Positions 10,606-17,578 of a stretch of 64,000 bases of DNA are shown here, in pieces. The notes below the pieces were generated by a model, which searched no databases, had not been told where the DNA came from, and saw only the letters and a list, made by a program, of their open reading frames with translations. The stretch comes from Bog-756 sp963777665 (GTDB taxonomy: Bacteria > Actinomycetota > Acidimicrobiia > Acidimicrobiales > RAAP-2). The stretch spans positions 1-64,000 of the forward strand of contig CAVZRJ010000012.1 of the NCBI GenBank assembly GCA_963777665.1, given 5' to 3'. A program made the position numbers and the translations under genes. Position 1 is the stretch's first letter. Each line of letters starts with the position of its first letter.

Positions 10606-10666
10606 GGCGTCGCCTCCCCTCAGAGCACGGTGCTCCGATAGGCCAGCAGGCTGCCTTGCGTCCCGG

Positions 10667-10775
10667 AACTATGCCGACCTCTCTGCCCGCCAGTGGGTGC
10701 AGAAGCCCTCCGCCGTCAGGCTGCCGGAGCCACCCGCCACGCCGTGTCGGCATAGTTCCGGTGTCGGCATAGGTC
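10667..10775 (-). repeat. RIT right terminal inverted repeat
   Basis: Exact reverse complement of the left repeat at 7387-7495 (109 bp). The outermost bases read GGCATAGGTC. The istB sequence does not resume immediately but only after a further 26-bp palindrome. Confidence 0.95.
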
Positions 10776-10801
10776 GAGCTATACCGACGTCGGCATAGCT
10801 C
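10776..10801. repeat. Extra palindrome between RIT end and istB
   Basis: The left half GAGCTATACCGAC and the right half GTCGGCATAGCTC are complementary except for one base. The right half carries the same GTCGGCATAG core as the RIT termini. It lies outside the 109-bp repeats and has no counterpart on the left side, where istB meets the repeat directly. It may be a leftover of the target site or of an earlier insertion and excision. Confidence 0.8.
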
Positions 10802-11092
10802 GACGAGCTGGGCTACGTGCCCGCCTCCAAGGTCGGCGCCGAGCTGCTCTTCGACGTGATCTCGACGGCCTATGAGCGGACCAGCATGATCGTGACCACC
10901 AACCTGCCCTTCGAGTCCTGGACCGAAGTGCTCGGGTCCGAGCGGCTGACCGGTGCCACCCTCGATCGACTCACCCACCGCTGCAAGATCATCGAGACCA
11001 GAGGCGAGAGCTACCGGCTCCACGACGCCAAGGCCAGGACAAGCCGGACCAAGCCGGTCACGCCTGTGGACGAGGCTCAGGCTGCCAAGTAG
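10802..11092 (+). pseudogene. istB: IstB helper ATPase, 3' part, split by RIT insertion
   Basis: Begins DELGYVPASKVGAELLF, the Walker B Glu and following helix of IstB. It continues with the sensor region (TSMIVTTNLPFESWTEVLG), the Arg finger region (LTGATLDRLTHRCKIIE) and the usual C-terminus (RLHDAKART). Together with the fragment at 6877-7389 it makes a normal IstB of about 267 residues, so apart from the insertion the gene has no other damage. Confidence 0.9.
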
Positions 11093-11150
11093 CTTCAGAC
11101 CGAAGTGCTCCCCTTTTCGACCGGCGCGCGCTCCCCGTTTCGATCAGCAT

Positions 11151-11537
11151 TCACACATCCGAAGGATTGGCCGTCGCGCCGCCCCAGCCGACATCGAACG
11201 GATCCAGGTGGCAGAAGACCGGTTGGAGAAGCTGTTCCTCCCCGAGGAACAGAAACTGACCGGAGCCCTGGATCGGGCCACCCAGAAGGTCGGGGAGATC
11301 AGCCACGAGGTCTCCGATCGGGAGCGGTGGATGGACGACCATCCGCACACGCCTGCCCAACTGGCCGGATTGACCGCGAAGCTCCAGGAGGTCAAGCACG
11401 AGAACGACCACGAGCGCTGGACCGTCGAAGGAGAGCTGAACCCCCGACCGACCCCGGCTCCGACCGTCCCCTTCAGCCGGTCACGCGACGACAGCCGCAG
11501 CATCGCCAACGACCGTGACTACGGCTTCGGGATGTGA
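11151..11537 (+). pseudogene. 3' fragment of an unidentified gene cut by IS21, relaxase-tail-like
   Basis: Open frame without its own credible start, running from the right end of the IS21 element to a stop at 11537. The protein is charged and predicted helical (ADIERIQVAEDRLEKLF, then EISHEVSDRERWMDDHPH), and ends with a short tail IANDRDYGFGM. The pattern of a helical region, an RxRWxDxHP block and a tail rich in D and G resembles the far C-terminal region of MobF/TrwC-type relaxases of actinobacterial mobile elements, but the match is from memory and weak. The 5' part of the gene is not found on the left flank of the IS21 element, so a deletion or rearrangement has probably occurred. Confidence 0.3.
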
Positions 11538-11657
11538 GGTCATGCCTCGGTCAATGCTGGCCTCGATCCGGCTGTCGACTCTGAAGGATCTCCCACTGAT
11601 CCGAATCCGCATCACCATCGACACCGGTGGCATATATCCATGATGACGCTCAGGAGA

Positions 11658-11663
11658 TATACT
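11658..11663 (+). promoter_or_regulatory. -10 box of vapBC
   Basis: TATACT lies 6 bases before the ATG of vapB, so transcription should start at or next to the start codon and give a leaderless message. The overlapping ATATATCCATGA (11633-11644) and GGATCCATGA (11664-11673) repeats are candidates for autoregulation by VapBC. Confidence 0.55.
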
Positions 11664-11669
11664 GGATCC

Positions 11670-11876
11670 ATGAGCAAGCACCTGGTCGACATCGACAACG
11701 ATCTCCTCGCCGAGGCCACGTCAATCCTCGGGGCGTCGACGATGAAGGAGGCCGTCAACCGCTCCCTCGAATCGGTGGTGTTGGCTGCCCGCCGTCGCAG
11801 CCATGCCGACCGTCTGGAAGCGATGGCCGGACTCGACCTGGATGACCCCTCGGTGATGTCCGGCGTGTGGCGCTGA
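11670..11876 (+). CDS. vapB: VapB-family antitoxin
   Basis: A 68-residue protein that begins MSKHLVDIDNDLLAEATSIL, the ribbon-helix-helix pattern of the short actinobacterial VapB antitoxins (beta strand, then TMKEAVNRSLESVV helix). The C-terminal part (LDLDDPSVMSGVWR) would bind and block the toxin. It should neutralise the PIN-domain toxin encoded next and repress the shared promoter. The ATG at 11670 is chosen over the one at 11640 because the VapB fold starts there and a good -10 box lies just upstream. Its 3' end overlaps the toxin start by 10 bp. Confidence 0.8.
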   Translation: MSKHLVDIDNDLLAEATSILGASTMKEAVNRSLESVVLAARRRSHADRLEAMAGLDLDDPSVMSGVWR

Positions 11877-12283
11877 ACGCGCGGTATCTGGCCGACAAGA
11901 GCGCGCTCGCCCGCTTTCCCCATCCGGTCGTCGAAGCACGACTCCGACCGCTCCTGGAGGACGGCCTGATCTCCACCTGTGCCATCGTCGACCTGGAGGT
12001 GCTGTTCTCCAGTCGGAGGCTTGCCGACTACGAGGCGGTGCTCCTGGAGCGTCGCAGCCTCGACAGTGCCCCGATCACGCCAGAGGTGCTCGACCTCGCC
12101 ATCGACCTCCAACACGAGCTGGCCAAGCGCGGACAGCACCGGTTGGCCATCCCCGACCTGATCATCTCGGCGGCCGCCCGGTCGGCCGGACTCGTCGTCC
12201 TGCACTACGACGCCGACTTCGAACGGGTCGGGGCCGTCGGCGGTGCCGAACATGAGTGGGTCGCCGCCCGGGGCACCCTCTGA
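11867..12283 (+). CDS. vapC: VapC-family PIN-domain ribonuclease toxin
   Basis: A 138-residue PIN domain. Acidic residues expected for Mg2+ binding are visible at the N-terminus (YLADKSALARF), in VDLEVLFSSR, in the IPDLIISAAA block, and in LHYDADFE near the C-terminus. VapC toxins cut RNA, commonly initiator tRNA or rRNA. The GTG start at 11867 overlaps the antitoxin gene, which suggests translational coupling. The pair lies in the mobile region next to transposase genes, where such modules often help keep an element in the population. Confidence 0.85.
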   Translation: MALNARYLADKSALARFPHPVVEARLRPLLEDGLISTCAIVDLEVLFSSRRLADYEAVLLERRSLDSAPITPEVLDLAIDLQHELAKRGQHRLAIPDLIISAAARSAGLVVLHYDADFERVGAVGGAEHEWVAARGTL

Positions 12284-12590
12284 TCCGGCACCTCCTCGGA
12301 TCGAAACGTCGGCCTTCTCCCAGGAAGCATGGCGGAGCCCCGCGCCGCCCCTACCAGGGAGGGTGACACACATGATGCAGGCTGGCTTCAGGCGAGCGTG
12401 GTCTGACTCCGAGGGTGACGGGCCAAGTGCCTTGCAACACGATCTGTCGACCACGCTCGTGCTGGAGTCTCACACCAACCGGTCGGACGGACGTGACCTA
12501 ATAGGAGCCTTGCCAAGCACCGTGTGTGTCCTGTCCGCCGTCCCGGCCGGTGGTGCCATCCCATCGACAACGAAGGTAGGCAGATACAGC
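12284..12590 (+). ncRNA. IS110 left-end leader, candidate bridge RNA
   Basis: Non-coding stretch of 307 bases between vapC and the IS110 transposase. IS110-group elements (for example IS621) are known to express a structured bridge RNA of roughly 180 nt from the leader upstream of the transposase; it pairs with both target and donor DNA. The sequence from about 12360 to 12580 contains short inverted segments (GAGCGTGGTCTGAC and ACCACGCTCGTGC can pair) and a TAATAGGAGCC box. The exact RNA ends, loops and element boundary cannot be fixed by eye. Confidence 0.5.
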
Positions 12591-13799
12591 ATGGCTCATG
12601 AACCAACGGTGGTGCTCGGCGGGGTCGACACCCATCTGAACGTCCACGTCGCCGCAGTAGTGGACGACCAGGGCAGGCTCCTCGAATCCCAGGAGTTCCC
12701 ATCGAGTGCCGACGGGTATCGGGAGCTGCTCACCTGGATGCGGTCGTTCGGGACGCTCCAGCGGGTGGGCGTGGAAGGAACCGGAGCCTATGGAGCAGGG
12801 CTTGCCCGATACCTGGCCGTCGAGGATGTCGAGGTCGTCGAGGTCAACCGGCCGAACCGGCAGATGCGGCGCCAGCGCGGCAAGTCCGATGCCGTCGACG
12901 CCGAAGCCGCGGCCCGGGCCGTCCTCAACGGAGAGGCCACCGTGGTGCCCAAGTCCAAGGACGGACTGGTCGAGTCGATCCGGGTGATCCGGGTGGCCTT
13001 CACCTCGGCCCGCAACTCCCGGACCCGAGTGACACTCCAGATCCGGGATCTGATCCTGACCGCTCCAGACCAGCTCAGGGCCGTGCTCAGCCCTCTCCCG
13101 GCTGAACTGAGGGTGGAGCGCTGCGCCAAATTGCGCTCCGGCGAGCTCACCGATCCGGCCGAGGCGACGAAGTACACGTTACGGATCCTGGCCCGGCGCT
13201 ATCAACGCCTCACCACCGAGATGACCGAGCTGAGCGCCGGCCTCGACGATCTGACCGCTCGAGCCAATCCGGCTCTGCGGGGGGCCAAGGGAGTCGGTCC
13301 TGACGTGGCTGCGATCCTCCTCGTCGCCGCCGGCGACAATCCCGAGCGCCTTCACACCGAGGCTGGCTTCGCCGCCCTGTGTGGAGCGTCACCGGTCCAG
13401 GCATCGTCGGGAAAGATCACCCGGCACCGGCTGAACCGGGCCGGAAACCGACAGGCCAACCACGCCTTGTGGACCATCGCCACGGTGCGGCTCACCAACG
13501 ATCCGGCCACCCAGGCCTACATGGTCCGCCGTACTGCCGAAGGGAAGTCCAGACGCGAAGTGATTCGCTGCCTCAAGCGCTACATCGCCCGCGAGATCTT
13601 CCAGCTGTTGACCGCACCCGAGCTCGTTCCGGTCGGCACCGACCTCAGGGTGACGCGCACGAACGCCAGGGTGACATTGGAGACAGCGGCTTCCGCGCTG
13701 GGCATCTCGGCGACCCACCTGTCACGACTCGAACGCGGACTTCAGCACAACGTCACCCTGGCCAAGAGGTATGAAAAGTGGCTGGCAGACGCCGCTTGA
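12591..13799 (+). CDS. IS110-family transposase, intact, with C-terminal HTH
   Basis: A 402-residue RNA-guided recombinase of the IS110 family. The N-terminal DEDD/RuvC-like domain shows VLGGVDTHLNVHVAAVVD, the GVEGTGAYG strand and RGKSDAVDAEAAARA. A helical linker follows, then the Transposase_20 domain (LRGAKGVGPDVAAILLVAAG, FAALCGASPVQASSGK) with the conserved Ser that attacks DNA. The last 45 residues (TLETAASALGISATHLSRLE) form a helix-turn-helix absent from the two decayed IS110 copies. The start at 12591 gives the family N-terminus; a weak AAGGTAGG site lies upstream. No frame damage is visible, so the element may be active. Confidence 0.88.
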   Translation: MAHEPTVVLGGVDTHLNVHVAAVVDDQGRLLESQEFPSSADGYRELLTWMRSFGTLQRVGVEGTGAYGAGLARYLAVEDVEVVEVNRPNRQMRRQRGKSDAVDAEAAARAVLNGEATVVPKSKDGLVESIRVIRVAFTSARNSRTRVTLQIRDLILTAPDQLRAVLSPLPAELRVERCAKLRSGELTDPAEATKYTLRILARRYQRLTTEMTELSAGLDDLTARANPALRGAKGVGPDVAAILLVAAGDNPERLHTEAGFAALCGASPVQASSGKITRHRLNRAGNRQANHALWTIATVRLTNDPATQAYMVRRTAEGKSRREVIRCLKRYIAREIFQLLTAPELVPVGTDLRVTRTNARVTLETAASALGISATHLSRLERGLQHNVTLAKRYEKWLADAA

Positions 13800-13932
13800 C
13801 ACGGATAGGAGCATCGTTGCCGGCGGACTCGGGGTGACGTTCGAGGTGACGTTCAGGGCCGGTCGCAGACCAACGTCACCTTTCGGCATCGGACCTTCGG
13901 AGAGTCCAGTGTGACATTGGAGGTGACATCGG
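13644..13932. repeat. Cluster of GTGACRTT boxes at the IS110 right end
   Basis: GTGAC-type boxes recur in both orientations: AGGGTGACG at about 13647, GTGACATTGGAG at 13671, AACGTCACC at 13750, then after the stop codon paired boxes GGTGACGTTCGAGGTGACGTT (13833-13853), an inverted AACGTCACC (13872-13880), and GTGACATTGGAGGTGACATC (13911-13930). The 12-mer GTGACATTGGAG occurs twice exactly. The cluster spans the end of the transposase gene and the region ahead of the excisionase-like gene. Confidence 0.6.
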
Positions 13933-13994
13933 TTCGCAAGATGGGTTGGGACCACGGCGCACCGCCTGGCACTGATCACGACCGGAGGATGCCC

Positions 13995-14312
13995 ATGCGC
14001 CACAACCCGACCTCGAAGTCGCCGAAGCCGCTACTCAGCGTCGAGGAAGCCGCCGTCCTGTTGGGGGAGACCCGATCCACGCTCTACCGGTCCATCAAGG
14101 CCGGCACCTTCCCACTCCCCATGTTCAGGATCGGCCAGAGAATCCGCATCCCCCGCAGATCCGTCGAACGTCTGCTCGCCGGACTTCCGCTCATCCCGCC
14201 CGAGGACGCAAGCGTGACTCTCTCCCATCCGAGCATGTGGTCGAGGAATCAGCTCGATGCTGCAGGAGCTCCGGATCCGGTAGCGCCCGAGGACAGCATC
14301 TTCCCTACGTGA
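13995..14312 (+). CDS. Excisionase-like helix-turn-helix protein
   Basis: A 105-residue DNA-binding protein with the HTH_17/excisionase fold (LLSVEEAAVLLGETRSTLYR, then FRIGQRIRIPRRSVERLL). Such proteins direct excision by a neighbouring integrase or control its expression. The ATG at 13995 is preferred since GGAGG lies 7 bases upstream; the in-frame ATG at 13989 is too close to that site. The gene faces the integrase gene and the two overlap tail to tail by 64 bp, which supports a joint role in moving the tRNA-Lys island. The C-terminal 40 residues look disordered. Confidence 0.7.
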   Translation: MRHNPTSKSPKPLLSVEEAAVLLGETRSTLYRSIKAGTFPLPMFRIGQRIRIPRRSVERLLAGLPLIPPEDASVTLSHPSMWSRNQLDAAGAPDPVAPEDSIFPT

Positions 14313-15445
14313 GCGGCGGCTCGCCGGTCCTCCTCGGGCACGGAGTCGGTGTAGTGCCGGGCCATCTTGACGGTCGACCAGCCGAGCCTCGTCTGCTTCT
14401 GCGCCTCGGAGATCACCGGGTCGAGCGCAGTGGCGTGGAAATGGCGCAACGAGTGCATGTGCACGTCTGTGGCCACATTCCCCTTCGACCGCACCGTGGC
14501 GAAGGTGTGGCTCATCGCATCAGGGTGGGGCGGGACCAGTCCTCCGGGCTCGGAGGAGAACAGGAAGGACTCCGGCTCGAGGGTCAATCCGCATGCCATC
14601 GCCAACGAACGTTGTGCAAGCTGCAGCCGCCTGAGGATCGAGGCAGTGTCGGGGTCGACGGCCACGGTTCGGATACTGGCCCGGGTCTTCGGCGATTTCA
14701 GGATGGCGCCGCCCTTGGCCGCCACCACGCTCTGGCTGATCCGCACGGTCCCGGCGGAGAGGTCGACGTCGTTCCAGCGCAGGGCGCAGACCTCACCCCT
14801 CCGCATTCCGGTCGCCGCCACCAATCGAAGCACCGCCGCGAAGCTCGGATCGAACGTGTCGGCCGTGGCGATGAGCGTGCGCACCTCGTCGAGGCTCGGA
14901 GCCCGCACCTCGTCCCGTTCGTCCAGTGCCCAGGTGGGCAGCTCCGTGTCGGCGATCGGATTGGGCAGCGCGCCGCCGCTCCACTTTCGGGCGAGCCGGC
15001 AGGCCCGATGCATCAGGGCCCGGATCTGACGGACGCTCGCCTCCGCCAGCCCGTCGGCCTTCAGGCGACGGAAGTACTTCTCGACGTCGTATGGGCTGAG
15101 GGTCGCCAGTCGCTCGTTCCCGATCGACCCGTGCACGTGCTTCATCCACATGTTCTCGTAGCGCCGCACGGTCGACGGGGAGAGGTCCTCCCAGCCGTTG
15201 TCCTTCCATCCCTGGATGGCATCGTTGACCGTGGTTCGCACGTTCCAGCGGGGTGCCTCGACGACCGGTGGTGGGACCGGCTCGTCCTCCGCCGTCGCGA
15301 CCAGCCGGGACAGCTCGCGCTCGGCGGCCCGCTTCCCGCCACGAAACGTCTGGTAGCCGTGGCGCACTTTGCCGTTGGCATCGCGGCCGAGGAACACCCG
15401 CAGTTCCCACACGTTCGGCTGCCGCTCGCGCATGCTTCCGGGCAT
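14249..15445 (-). CDS. int: Tyrosine integrase of the tRNA-Lys island
   Basis: A 398-residue phage-type integrase. It has an arm-binding N-terminus (WELRVFLGRDANGKVRHGYQ), a core-binding SAM-like domain (WEDLSPSTVRRYENMWMKHV) and a catalytic domain with Arg in TGMRRGEVCALRWNDVDL, HSLRHFHAT, and Tyr in ARHYTDSV. Trp replaces the usual second His in RLGWSTVKMA, a change tolerated in some integrases. The ATG at 15445 is chosen for the GGAGGG site just before it. The gene starts 95 bp from the 3' end of the tRNA-Lys gene, the classical arrangement for an element integrated in a tRNA. Upstream lie two TGTTGGG repeats (15470-15490), possible integrase or regulator sites. Confidence 0.85.
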   Translation of the reverse strand: MPGSMRERQPNVWELRVFLGRDANGKVRHGYQTFRGGKRAAERELSRLVATAEDEPVPPPVVEAPRWNVRTTVNDAIQGWKDNGWEDLSPSTVRRYENMWMKHVHGSIGNERLATLSPYDVEKYFRRLKADGLAEASVRQIRALMHRACRLARKWSGGALPNPIADTELPTWALDERDEVRAPSLDEVRTLIATADTFDPSFAAVLRLVAATGMRRGEVCALRWNDVDLSAGTVRISQSVVAAKGGAILKSPKTRASIRTVAVDPDTASILRRLQLAQRSLAMACGLTLEPESFLFSSEPGGLVPPHPDAMSHTFATVRSKGNVATDVHMHSLRHFHATALDPVISEAQKQTRLGWSTVKMARHYTDSVPEEDRRAAAHVGKMLSSGATGSGAPAASS

Positions 15446-15539
15446 TCGTCCCTCCGGACCCTCTCCCAATTGTTGGGCAAACTGTTGGGTTTAGGCCATC
15501 TGGAGGGTACGACGGGAGCAAAAAATGCCTCTGAACAGG

Positions 15540-15612
15540 TGGGCCGTGCGGGTCTCGATCCCGCCACCTTGGGATTAAAAGTCCCCTGCTCTACCGGATG
15601 AGCTAACGGCCC
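15540..15612 (-). tRNA. tRNA-Lys (anticodon TTT)
   Basis: The cloverleaf can be drawn by hand: acceptor GGGCCGT pairs with ACGGCCC, the D arm is GCTC-ATCCGGTA-GAGC, the anticodon stem GGGGA/TCCCA region holds the loop CTTTTAA with anticodon TTT, and the T arm is GCGGG-ATCGAGA-CCCGC, with discriminator A. CCA is not encoded. A run of six T residues on the same strand about 20-30 bp downstream may end transcription. Its 3' half is the likely attachment site for the adjacent integrase. Confidence 0.95.
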
Positions 15613-15737
15613 GCCGAGGAGCGTATCGGCTCGCGCGACGGAGCTCCGGTCCGGTCACGAGCCCCTATCGTCGGAGGAGCGCACCCGGCGTGCGGCCCGC
15701 AACCGCGGGCCGAGGATCTGGAAGGCGGGCGTTTCCC

Positions 15738-16478
15738 ATGGAGGAGCTGGACAACCCCGTCTGGTCCGCCCTGACCGGACCGCAGCGCCATCTCGGCGTG
15801 GCGCTCGACCTGTCCGCGCGGTTCCGGCCCGACGTCGCTCCCTTCGGCGCCTTTTCGGCACCGCCGACTGAGGCCCATTGGGCCGAGCTCGCCGAGTTGA
15901 CGGGTCCCGGCGGCCTCATGGCCATCACCGGACTGCACGGGACACCGCCGGACGATTGGTCGGACATCGCCGAGATCCCGGGGGTCCAGATGATTTCCGA
16001 GCGGCCCGCGGCGACCGGGCCCGCGGTCCCAGTGCCCGCGGTGGCCGGGCATCCCGCAGAAGAGATCGTCGACCTTGGCGACGGCGATGTCGAGGACATG
16101 CTCGCACTGGTCGGGTTGACCCGACCGGGTCCGTTCCTCCCGCGGACGATCGAGTTCGGCGGCTACATCGGCATCCGACGGCACGGCGAGCTGGTGGCCA
16201 TGGCCGGAGAGCGCCTCCGGCCGCCTGGATGGACCGAGATCAGCGCGGTGGCCACCCACCCGGATCACCGTGGCCAAGGCCTCGGAACACTGCTCGTGCG
16301 CGCGGTGATCGCAACCGCCGCTCATCGCGGAGAGCGCCCGTTCCTACATGCTGCCGCCGACAACACCGTCGCAATCCGCCTCTACCGGGAGCTCGGGTTC
16401 ACCGTGCGCCGGGAGACGCTCTTCGTCGTCGCCCGCGCACCGGACACCCAGGCGAGCGGGTCACCGTCGGCGCCGTAG
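15738..16478 (+). CDS. GNAT-family N-acetyltransferase
   Basis: A 246-residue protein whose C-terminal half is a GNAT domain: ISAVATHPDHRGQGLGTLLV is the acetyl-CoA binding motif A, and NTVAIRLYRELGFTVRRETL is motif B. The N-terminal 110 residues are less typical and match the layout of the FR47-like group. The substrate is unknown. The ATG at 15738 is used; an upstream GTG in frame would add 16 basic residues without support. It is the first chromosomal gene after the tRNA-Lys island. Confidence 0.8.
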   Translation: MEELDNPVWSALTGPQRHLGVALDLSARFRPDVAPFGAFSAPPTEAHWAELAELTGPGGLMAITGLHGTPPDDWSDIAEIPGVQMISERPAATGPAVPVPAVAGHPAEEIVDLGDGDVEDMLALVGLTRPGPFLPRTIEFGGYIGIRRHGELVAMAGERLRPPGWTEISAVATHPDHRGQGLGTLLVRAVIATAAHRGERPFLHAAADNTVAIRLYRELGFTVRRETLFVVARAPDTQASGSPSAP

Positions 16479-16497
16479 GCGCGCGCCGCCACAACGC

Positions 16498-17499
16498 TCA
16501 GGGACGCGGTGTTGCGATGACCACCGCGGACGGTCGCCCGCCGACGGAAATCCGGTGGACAACAGTGCCAGAGGTGAGGTCGACGCCGATCAGCGTCCCG
16601 TCCGCACCGGAAACCCAGGCCGTCTTGCCCCCCGTCTCCACATCCAATCCCTCGGCGCTGGCGCCCACGGCCACTGGCACCCCGGCCCGGCGGTCGGCCA
16701 GCACGAAGGGGGTGATGCTGTCGCCGCCGCTGACCCATGCAGTGGTCGCGCCCGGTGCTCCGGAGATTCCGGTGGGATTTCCTCCGACCGGCACGGCGGG
16801 ACCGGGGACGAGACCGGGGAGGGTGACCGGTGTGACAGTGCTCGTCTGGAAGTTGGCGACCAGCGCCGTCGCGCCGTCCGATGACACAAAGACCGAGACC
16901 GGCTCCTGTCCGACGCCGACAGGAGCCCCCGCGGTCAACGCGGGCAGAGCGATCGGGGTCAGCGTACCGTCCTGGAAGTTGGCGACGAGGGCCTCCGATC
17001 CGGAGGGGGTGACGGCCACCGCCACCGGCTGACGACCGACGCGGACGGTCGGGCCGGGGCGGAGGGTCGACAGGGACACCGCGGTCACCGTGTTGTCCCC
17101 GAAATTGGTCACGAGGGCCAACCTGCCGTCCGGCGTGACTGCTACGGCGTCGGGCTCGAGGCCGACGGTCACCCGACCGACGACCGTGCCCGAATCGACT
17201 GAGACTTCCACCAACTGGTTCTCGGCCTTGTCGGCCACGAGGAGGAACGCACTGTCGGGCGTCACGGCAAGTCCAGTTGGAAGAGTGCCCGTGGTGATCG
17301 GTTTGAGGGTGGTGCCCAGCTTGGTGTCCACGACCGCCACCGTGTTGGTCGGCGTCGCCACGTTCGACCCGGTCGCCACGTAGGCCGTCGGGACATGAGC
17401 CGGTGCGGCAGAGGGCGACGCACACCCGACCAGGAGGACCCCCGCGGCCGTGAAGGGGACGGCGGCCACTGCCCGCCGGAGGGACTGTGGGAAGGTCAC
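16498..17499 (-). CDS. Lipoprotein with YVTN/YncE-like beta-propeller
   Basis: A 333-residue protein with a signal peptide and lipobox (AAGVLLVGCASPSAAP), so it should be anchored to the outer face of the membrane by the Cys near residue 27. The rest is about seven repeats of some 42 residues with the pattern V-G-x-x-P-x-x-V-A-V-T-P-D/S-G-x-x-A-L-V-A-N, the YVTN/NHL type of propeller blade. No catalytic residue is apparent; such proteins often bind partners or surfaces. The GTG at 17499 sits just before the signal peptide; the frame is open further upstream but that extension looks non-coding. A TACGAT box lies about 40 bp upstream. Confidence 0.75.
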   Translation of the reverse strand: MTFPQSLRRAVAAVPFTAAGVLLVGCASPSAAPAHVPTAYVATGSNVATPTNTVAVVDTKLGTTLKPITTGTLPTGLAVTPDSAFLLVADKAENQLVEVSVDSGTVVGRVTVGLEPDAVAVTPDGRLALVTNFGDNTVTAVSLSTLRPGPTVRVGRQPVAVAVTPSGSEALVANFQDGTLTPIALPALTAGAPVGVGQEPVSVFVSSDGATALVANFQTSTVTPVTLPGLVPGPAVPVGGNPTGISGAPGATTAWVSGGDSITPFVLADRRAGVPVAVGASAEGLDVETGGKTAWVSGADGTLIGVDLTSGTVVHRISVGGRPSAVVIATPRP

Positions 17500-17578
17500 C
17501 GGGTCGCTCGATCCGCCGCACGGCGTCCCCCGGTCACCGGGAGATCGTAGGTGGAGCCGGTGGTCTCCGGTCGCACCC

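Larger units (their letters stand above)
7387..10775 (-). mobile_element. RIT element (recombinase in trio) inserted in istB
   Basis: Three tyrosine recombinase genes on the same strand, joined by ATGA overlaps, are bounded by inverted repeats of 109 bp that match at every base (7387-7495 and 10667-10775). This is the defining layout of RIT elements, in which three different recombinases move together. The insertion splits istB of the surrounding IS21. An additional 26-bp palindrome lies between the right repeat and resumed istB sequence (10776-10801). The open frames and identical ends suggest a recent, possibly still active copy. RIT elements are known to insert into other mobile elements; how the three enzymes share the work is not settled. 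Confidence 0.9.
5338..11150 (+). mobile_element. IS21-family element, interrupted by a RIT element
   Basis: The istA and istB genes lie in the usual order with a 4-bp overlap. The left end carries two tandem copies of GATCACTGAAATTCCCCACC (about 5362-5404), as expected for the multiple terminal repeats of IS21 elements. The right end carries two related boxes, CTCCCCTTTTCGACCGG and CTCCCCGTTTCGATCAG (about 11108-11145). Outer limits are approximate because no target duplication could be confirmed. A RIT element sits inside istB, and istA has a frameshift, so the element should be inactive. Confidence 0.75.

Noticed and set aside
15603..16325. Long minus-strand open frame opposite the GNAT gene
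   Set aside because: It is a shadow frame: it overlaps the acetyltransferase entirely, has low-complexity Arg/His-rich sequence and no family motif.
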